Below, one piece after another: positions 7,795-10,865 of a stretch of 10,865 nt of DNA. How positions within the stretch are numbered: the stretch's first letter is position 1; each line of letters begins with the position of its first letter. The stretch comes from Pseudomonadota bacterium (GTDB taxonomy: Bacteria > Pseudomonadota > Gammaproteobacteria > Acidiferrobacterales > Acidiferrobacteraceae), in contig JAJZZU010000057.1 of the NCBI GenBank assembly GCA_021797365.1, positions 1-10,865 of the forward strand, given 5' to 3'. The position numbers and the translations under genes were made by a program. The notes below the pieces were generated by a model that saw only the letters and a program-made list of their open reading frames with translations, had not been told where the DNA came from and did no database searches.

Positions 7795-7844
7795 GGCATC
7801 CTCCAATGATCAATGGCTCGGTGAAGCGCCGTGCGCGCATATCC

Positions 7845-8078
7845 TTACTTCAGGAGATAGGGTATTTCGACGGTCACGGCATGGGTCGGGCAATCGACCT
7901 CGCAGGGGGTGCAGTACCAGCATTCGTCGTACTGCATCAAGGCGACGCCACGCTCTTTATCGATGACCAAGACATCCAGCGGACAGACGTCGACACACAC
8001 GGTGCAGCCCTTGGCCGCAATGCACTTCTCCGGATCTATGCTGACCGGGACCTTGACCTTCAAATTTGTCGTTGGCAT
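7845..8078 (-). CDS. AprB-like 2[4Fe-4S] ferredoxin subunit
   Basis: Short 77-residue iron-sulfur protein. Two cluster motifs are present: C19-x5-C25-x2-C28-x3-C32-P and C53-x2-C56-x2-C59-x3-C63-P. The widened first spacing (x5) and the DECWYCTPCEVDCP segment resemble the N-terminal half of adenylylsulfate reductase subunit B (AprB). It stops at residue 77 and lacks AprB's long C-terminal tail, which in AprAB wraps around the catalytic subunit. It lies 22 bases after the AprA-like gene and most likely passes electrons to or from its FAD. ATG at 8078 is preceded by a GGGGA site. Upstream in-frame sequence overlaps the flavoprotein gene and is not ferredoxin-like. Assignment to a two-cluster ferredoxin is firm; the pairing with the flavoprotein is inferred from order. 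Confidence 0.9.
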   Translation of the reverse strand: MPTTNLKVKVPVSIDPEKCIAAKGCTVCVDVCPLDVLVIDKERGVALMQYDECWYCTPCEVDCPTHAVTVEIPYLLK

Positions 8079-8100
8079 GAGATTCCCCACATCGTGTGAT

Positions 8101-9837
8101 TTAAGCGATATCTTTTGCGAGCACGCGCAGCCTGTCGTAGGCATGCTTTTCCGTAGCCTCGGGCTCGTAGACATAGGGCTCGATCGGCAGCCTCTTGCAG
8201 GTCTTTTCGCCGTTTTCGTCCTGATAGAGCTGGACGTGGCAGAACCAGTCCGCATCGTTTTTTTCGGGGTGGTCGACCCGATAGTGATAAAGGCCCCACC
8301 GACTCTCCGTCCGGTACAAGGAGGCGGTGGCCGCCATTTCTGCGCAGTCCAGGATGTCAAACACCTCCAAGGCCCGCAAAAGGTTGTGCGGGCAATCGGC
8401 TGAGAGCTCGGATAGATCCTCGCGCACCTCGGCAAACCGTCGCAGCGCGATCTCCATCTTTCTCGTCACCTTCGGCGGCTGGAGGTAGTCGTTGACAAGC
8501 CGCCTGATCTTGAATTCGGCCTGGTAGGGGGTGATCCCGCCTGAGCGCTCGAGCGGCGCGCGGATGCGGCCTAACTCCCGATCCACATAGCCCTTGTCGT
8601 ACTGACCGAAAGACACCTCCTTGCAATAACGCGCGGCGCCGACGCCCGCGATCTCACCGTAGACGAACGCACCCAACATATAGTTGTGCGGTACGCAGGC
8701 GACGTCCCCGGCCGCGTACAGGCCCGCTATCGTGGTCTCGGCATGCTCGTTCACCCAAATGCCGGACGCACTGTGGCCGCTGCAAAGACCGATCTCCGAG
8801 ATATGCATCTCGATCATGTCTTTGCGGTAATCCGTCCCACGATTGGCATGAAACCGGCCACGGCTTGGTCGCTCATTGGTATGAAGGATGTTTTCAATCG
8901 TGGTGATTGTCTCTTCGGCCAAGTGATTGACTTTGAGGAATACGGGACCATTTCCGCCCTGTAATTCCTTGAAGAACTCCAGCATCATCTGGCCGCTCCA
9001 GTAATCGCACTCGATAAAGCGCTCACCGCGCGAATTAGCCGTGTAGCCGCCAAGCGGACCGGTCACATAGGCGCAGGCAGGCCCGTTGTAGTCCTTTATG
9101 AGCGGATTTATCTGGTAACACTCTATGCCCGACAACTCAGCCCCCGCATGAAAGGCCATGGCGTGGCCGTCGCCCGCATTCGTCGGGTTTTCGTAGGTCC
9201 CGAAAAGATAGCCTGAAGACGGGAGGCCCAAGCGTCCCGCGGCCCCCGTGCAGAGGATGACCGCCTTGGCCTTGATTATGGTGATCTCGGCCGTTCTCGT
9301 ATCGACCGCCATGACGCCCACGACCCGCCTCGCATCATCGACCAATATCCGCGTCACCTTGTAGCGGTTGGTGATCTCCACCCGGTTTTTCCTGAGCTGG
9401 CGGTAGAGTATCCGTTTGACGTGATGACCCTCTGGCATGGGGAGGACATAGTTGCCGAGGTGATGGACCTTTTTGACGGCGAATTCCCCGGTATCGTCCT
9501 TTTCGAACTTGACACCCCATTTATCCAGCCGCTGTATCATCTGGAAGCTATTGGTCGCATACGCCAATATGGCTCTTTGGTTTACGATTCCGTCGTTGGC
9601 TATGGTGATCTCGCGCACGTATTGCTCCGGCGTCGAATGGCCAGGAATGATGGCGTTATTGAGGCCATCCATTCCCATGGATATGGCGCCACTGCGTTTG
9701 ACGTTGGCCTTTTCTATCAGCAATACCGATAGCGATGGGTCGGATTCTTTTGCTCGTATGGCTGCCATGGGCCCGGCGGTACCACCGCCTACCACGAGCA
9801 CATCCACTTGTCGTTCCTGTACGTTCACATCCATCAT
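8101..9837 (-). CDS. AprA/fumarate reductase-like FAD-binding catalytic subunit
   Basis: Cytosolic flavoprotein of 578 residues from the succinate dehydrogenase/fumarate reductase/adenylylsulfate reductase superfamily. The FAD-binding N terminus has VDVLVVGGGTAG (11-22) and IEK (41-43). At 49-51 it reads SGA where succinate dehydrogenases carry the histidine that binds FAD covalently, so FAD should be non-covalent as in AprA. Further markers are CTGAAG (196-201), AGDGHAMA (221-228), NSRGERF (268-274), GLYAAGDVA (372-380) and GAFVYGEIAG (389-398). The C-terminal domain has ESRWGLYHYRVDHP (511-524), typical of the family. AprA is somewhat longer (over 600 residues). The pairing with a two-cluster ferredoxin supports an AprAB-like enzyme, but no APS pathway genes are near, so the substrate is unknown. 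Its ATG overlaps the regulator stop (ATGA) and has GAGG upstream; a second ATG follows directly. Confidence 0.88.
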   Translation of the reverse strand: MMDVNVQERQVDVLVVGGGTAGPMAAIRAKESDPSLSVLLIEKANVKRSGAISMGMDGLNNAIIPGHSTPEQYVREITIANDGIVNQRAILAYATNSFQMIQRLDKWGVKFEKDDTGEFAVKKVHHLGNYVLPMPEGHHVKRILYRQLRKNRVEITNRYKVTRILVDDARRVVGVMAVDTRTAEITIIKAKAVILCTGAAGRLGLPSSGYLFGTYENPTNAGDGHAMAFHAGAELSGIECYQINPLIKDYNGPACAYVTGPLGGYTANSRGERFIECDYWSGQMMLEFFKELQGGNGPVFLKVNHLAEETITTIENILHTNERPSRGRFHANRGTDYRKDMIEMHISEIGLCSGHSASGIWVNEHAETTIAGLYAAGDVACVPHNYMLGAFVYGEIAGVGAARYCKEVSFGQYDKGYVDRELGRIRAPLERSGGITPYQAEFKIRRLVNDYLQPPKVTRKMEIALRRFAEVREDLSELSADCPHNLLRALEVFDILDCAEMAATASLYRTESRWGLYHYRVDHPEKNDADWFCHVQLYQDENGEKTCKRLPIEPYVYEPEATEKHAYDRLRVLAKDIA

Positions 9838-10592
9838 CTTTTCCTCGCATGCCGCTCAAGGGTGATCCGATACTTCAAGGCGTCCGCCCTGCAATAGAGA
9901 TGCTCATAATCGATGGGCACGTCATTTTCGGTATAGGTAAGGCGCTCGAGCTTTAATATCGGGGAACCCTCCTCGACCTTTAAGATCCGCGCTATGGTTT
10001 CATCCGCCAAGACCGCCTCGATCTGCAGGTCGGCCTTACCAAGCGGCGTTCCAAACTTGTTCTCGAGGAGCGAAAAGATGTCCTTGGATGAGAGGTCCTC
10101 CATAAGCAAGGCCTTTCCTATGTGGCTTGGCACATAGGTCACATCCAAAGATACGGGTTCGCGATTCAAGTAACGCACCCGCCTTAACTCCGTGATGTTC
10201 GAAATGTCGATGTTGAGCTTCTCGGAGGCGATCTTGTTATCAGTGCTGTCCTTGGACGCGATGATGGCCGAAAAGGTCTCGTAGCCCTTGGCGACCATGG
10301 CTTCACCAAAGCCCTGCAAAGACACGAGGTCCTGCGTGGCTTTGGGGCGTGACACAAAGGAACCCTTACCGGGGATCTTAAAGATGAGGCCTTCTGTCTG
10401 AAGGTCTCTCAGCGCCTGGCGGACCGTGGTGCGGCTGACATGAAAGAGCTGGATCATCTCGCTTTCGGACGGCATCTGCGCATGCGGCGCGTAGGTGCCG
10501 TTCAGGATATCGGACCGAAGCCGCTCTTTGAGCTGGAGATAGAGCGGTCGTATGGCGGTGACGTTCGAATCATCGGATTTCACTGAGCTCAT
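9834..10592 (-). CDS. GntR-family transcriptional regulator, HutC/UTRA subfamily
   Basis: DNA-binding ligand-responsive regulator of 252 residues. A winged helix-turn-helix spans about 14-82, with PLYLQLKERLRSDILNG, then MPSESEM (40-46), then the recognition helix region VSRTTVRQALRDLQTEGLI (52-70) and the wing GKGSFV (75-80). Residues about 88-248 form a UTRA sensing domain ending with PIDYEHLYCRAD, as in HutC-type proteins. I chose ATG at 10592, which has AAGGGA nine bases upstream; the in-frame TTG at 10637 has no ribosome site and lies inside the dyad at 10619-10640. It is the first gene of the unit and overlaps the flavoprotein gene by 4 bases, so it is probably autoregulated and senses a substrate or product of the pathway. 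Whether it represses or activates is not visible. Confidence 0.93.
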   Translation of the reverse strand: MSSVKSDDSNVTAIRPLYLQLKERLRSDILNGTYAPHAQMPSESEMIQLFHVSRTTVRQALRDLQTEGLIFKIPGKGSFVSRPKATQDLVSLQGFGEAMVAKGYETFSAIIASKDSTDNKIASEKLNIDISNITELRRVRYLNREPVSLDVTYVPSHIGKALLMEDLSSKDIFSLLENKFGTPLGKADLQIEAVLADETIARILKVEEGSPILKLERLTYTENDVPIDYEHLYCRADALKYRITLERHARKR

Positions 10593-10618
10593 GCCTGGCG
10601 TTCCCTTTTGAGACGGGC

Positions 10619-10640
10619 CTATTGGTACAGGTAGCAATAG
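10619..10640. promoter_or_regulatory. Candidate operator of the GntR/UTRA regulator
   Basis: Two 10-base arms, CTATTGGTAC and GTAGCAATAG, flank a two-base AG centre. They are complementary at 9 of 10 positions. The dyad ends 26 bases upstream of the ATG at 10592, a usual place for an autoregulatory site, and its size suits a GntR dimer. Outer parts of the arms recur at 1931-1962. Confidence 0.65.
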
Positions 10641-10865
10641 TCATGCCGTCTCGCGTCTGCGCTTGTATGCAAAATAAAGCCAATAAAACCGCGCGAAAGC
10701 GAAGGTGGCCCGAAGGAAGGGGCCCTGGTACTGCCATAATGTTGGGCAGTGGTGCAAGAACGTGCGCGTAGGTGGTGCAAGCCGGCCACAGGCCGTGAGA
10801 TCGGCGCGAAACAATCCTTGCGGACCCGCGGCCACCCGCCTGGCCCTACACCCCCGCAGGCTACA
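10641..10865. other. Upstream region of the redox unit, no gene recognised
   Basis: The only open frame of note is a 64-codon minus-strand frame without recognisable features. An AT-rich tract at about 10665-10688 stands out in GC-rich surroundings and probably holds the promoter, although no clear -35/-10 pair can be set. Further upstream are ACTGCC-N9-GGCAGT (10730-10750), two direct copies of GTGGTGCAAG (10749-10758 and 10772-10781) and CGGCC-ACA-GGCCG (10783-10795). Confidence 0.5.
10749..10781 (+). repeat. Direct repeat GTGGTGCAAG, two copies 23 bases apart
   Basis: Identical 10-base words at 10749-10758 and 10772-10781 lie about two helical turns apart, upstream of the AT-rich promoter zone. 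They could be sites for a second regulator. Chance is possible at this length. Confidence 0.4.

Noticed and set aside
7795..7806. TTG start for the HEAT protein
   Set aside because: The added codons contain the GGAGG ribosome site of the ATG at 7794.
8101..9837. Calling the flavoprotein true adenylylsulfate reductase (aprA) or succinate dehydrogenase
   Set aside because: No sat or qmo genes are nearby, the protein is shorter than AprA, and the covalent-FAD histidine of succinate dehydrogenase is absent; only the superfamily can be supported.
10593..10637. TTG start that would add 15 residues to the GntR-type regulator
   Set aside because: There is no ribosome site, and the added codons run up to the candidate operator; ATG at 10592 has AAGGGA upstream.
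10641..10835. Minus-strand frame of 64 codons upstream of the regulator
   Set aside because: It has no ribosome site or recognisable motif and spans the AT-rich promoter zone.

Overview
The window is a GC-rich bacterial segment in which every convincing gene lies on the minus strand, so the text below runs from high to low coordinates. The organism cannot be named from the sequence. The ferredoxin closely matches Azotobacter-type 7Fe ferredoxin, Shine-Dalgarno sites are strong, and redox genes are packed tightly. A proteobacterium, perhaps a chemolithotrophic gammaproteobacterium, is a reasonable guess but only an inference.

Region 1 (10865-2663) is one compact transcription unit of seven genes. 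A 22-bp near-perfect dyad (10619-10640) lies upstream of a GntR/HutC-type regulator with a UTRA ligand domain (start 10592). Next come an AprA/fumarate-reductase-like flavoprotein, an AprB-like two-cluster ferredoxin, a HEAT-repeat protein with ten units of about 31 residues, and a 7Fe ferredoxin. The unit ends with an 1177-residue flavoprotein that joins a GltD/NfnB-like half to a PyrK/NfnA-like half, and a small zinc-ribbon protein. Four of the six junctions are within 22 bases, and two of these are overlaps.

Region 2 (1916-2662) is about 750 bases without a convincing gene. It holds a 14-bp perfect inverted repeat whose copies are about 270 bases apart, a plus-strand terminator-like hairpin with no obvious gene, a 14-bp palindrome, and phased short direct repeats. 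Just upstream of the next gene there is a stretched version of the regulator dyad.

Region 3 (1915-1) starts a NitT/TauT/Ssu-type ABC importer: a periplasmic binding protein with an unusual NosL-like C-terminal extension, an intrinsic terminator, then the 5' part of the permease, which runs off the left edge. The ATPase is not in the window.

Taken together, the genes suggest import of a small, probably oxyanion- or sulfonate-like compound, followed by cytosolic redox chemistry on the AprAB-like enzyme. Electrons would be exchanged through the two ferredoxins and the Nfn-like fusion with NAD(P)H. The UTRA regulator may tie uptake and metabolism together. No sulfate adenylyltransferase, Qmo or Dsr genes are visible, so this is not the canonical APS pathway. 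The substrate and the direction of electron flow cannot be read from the sequence.
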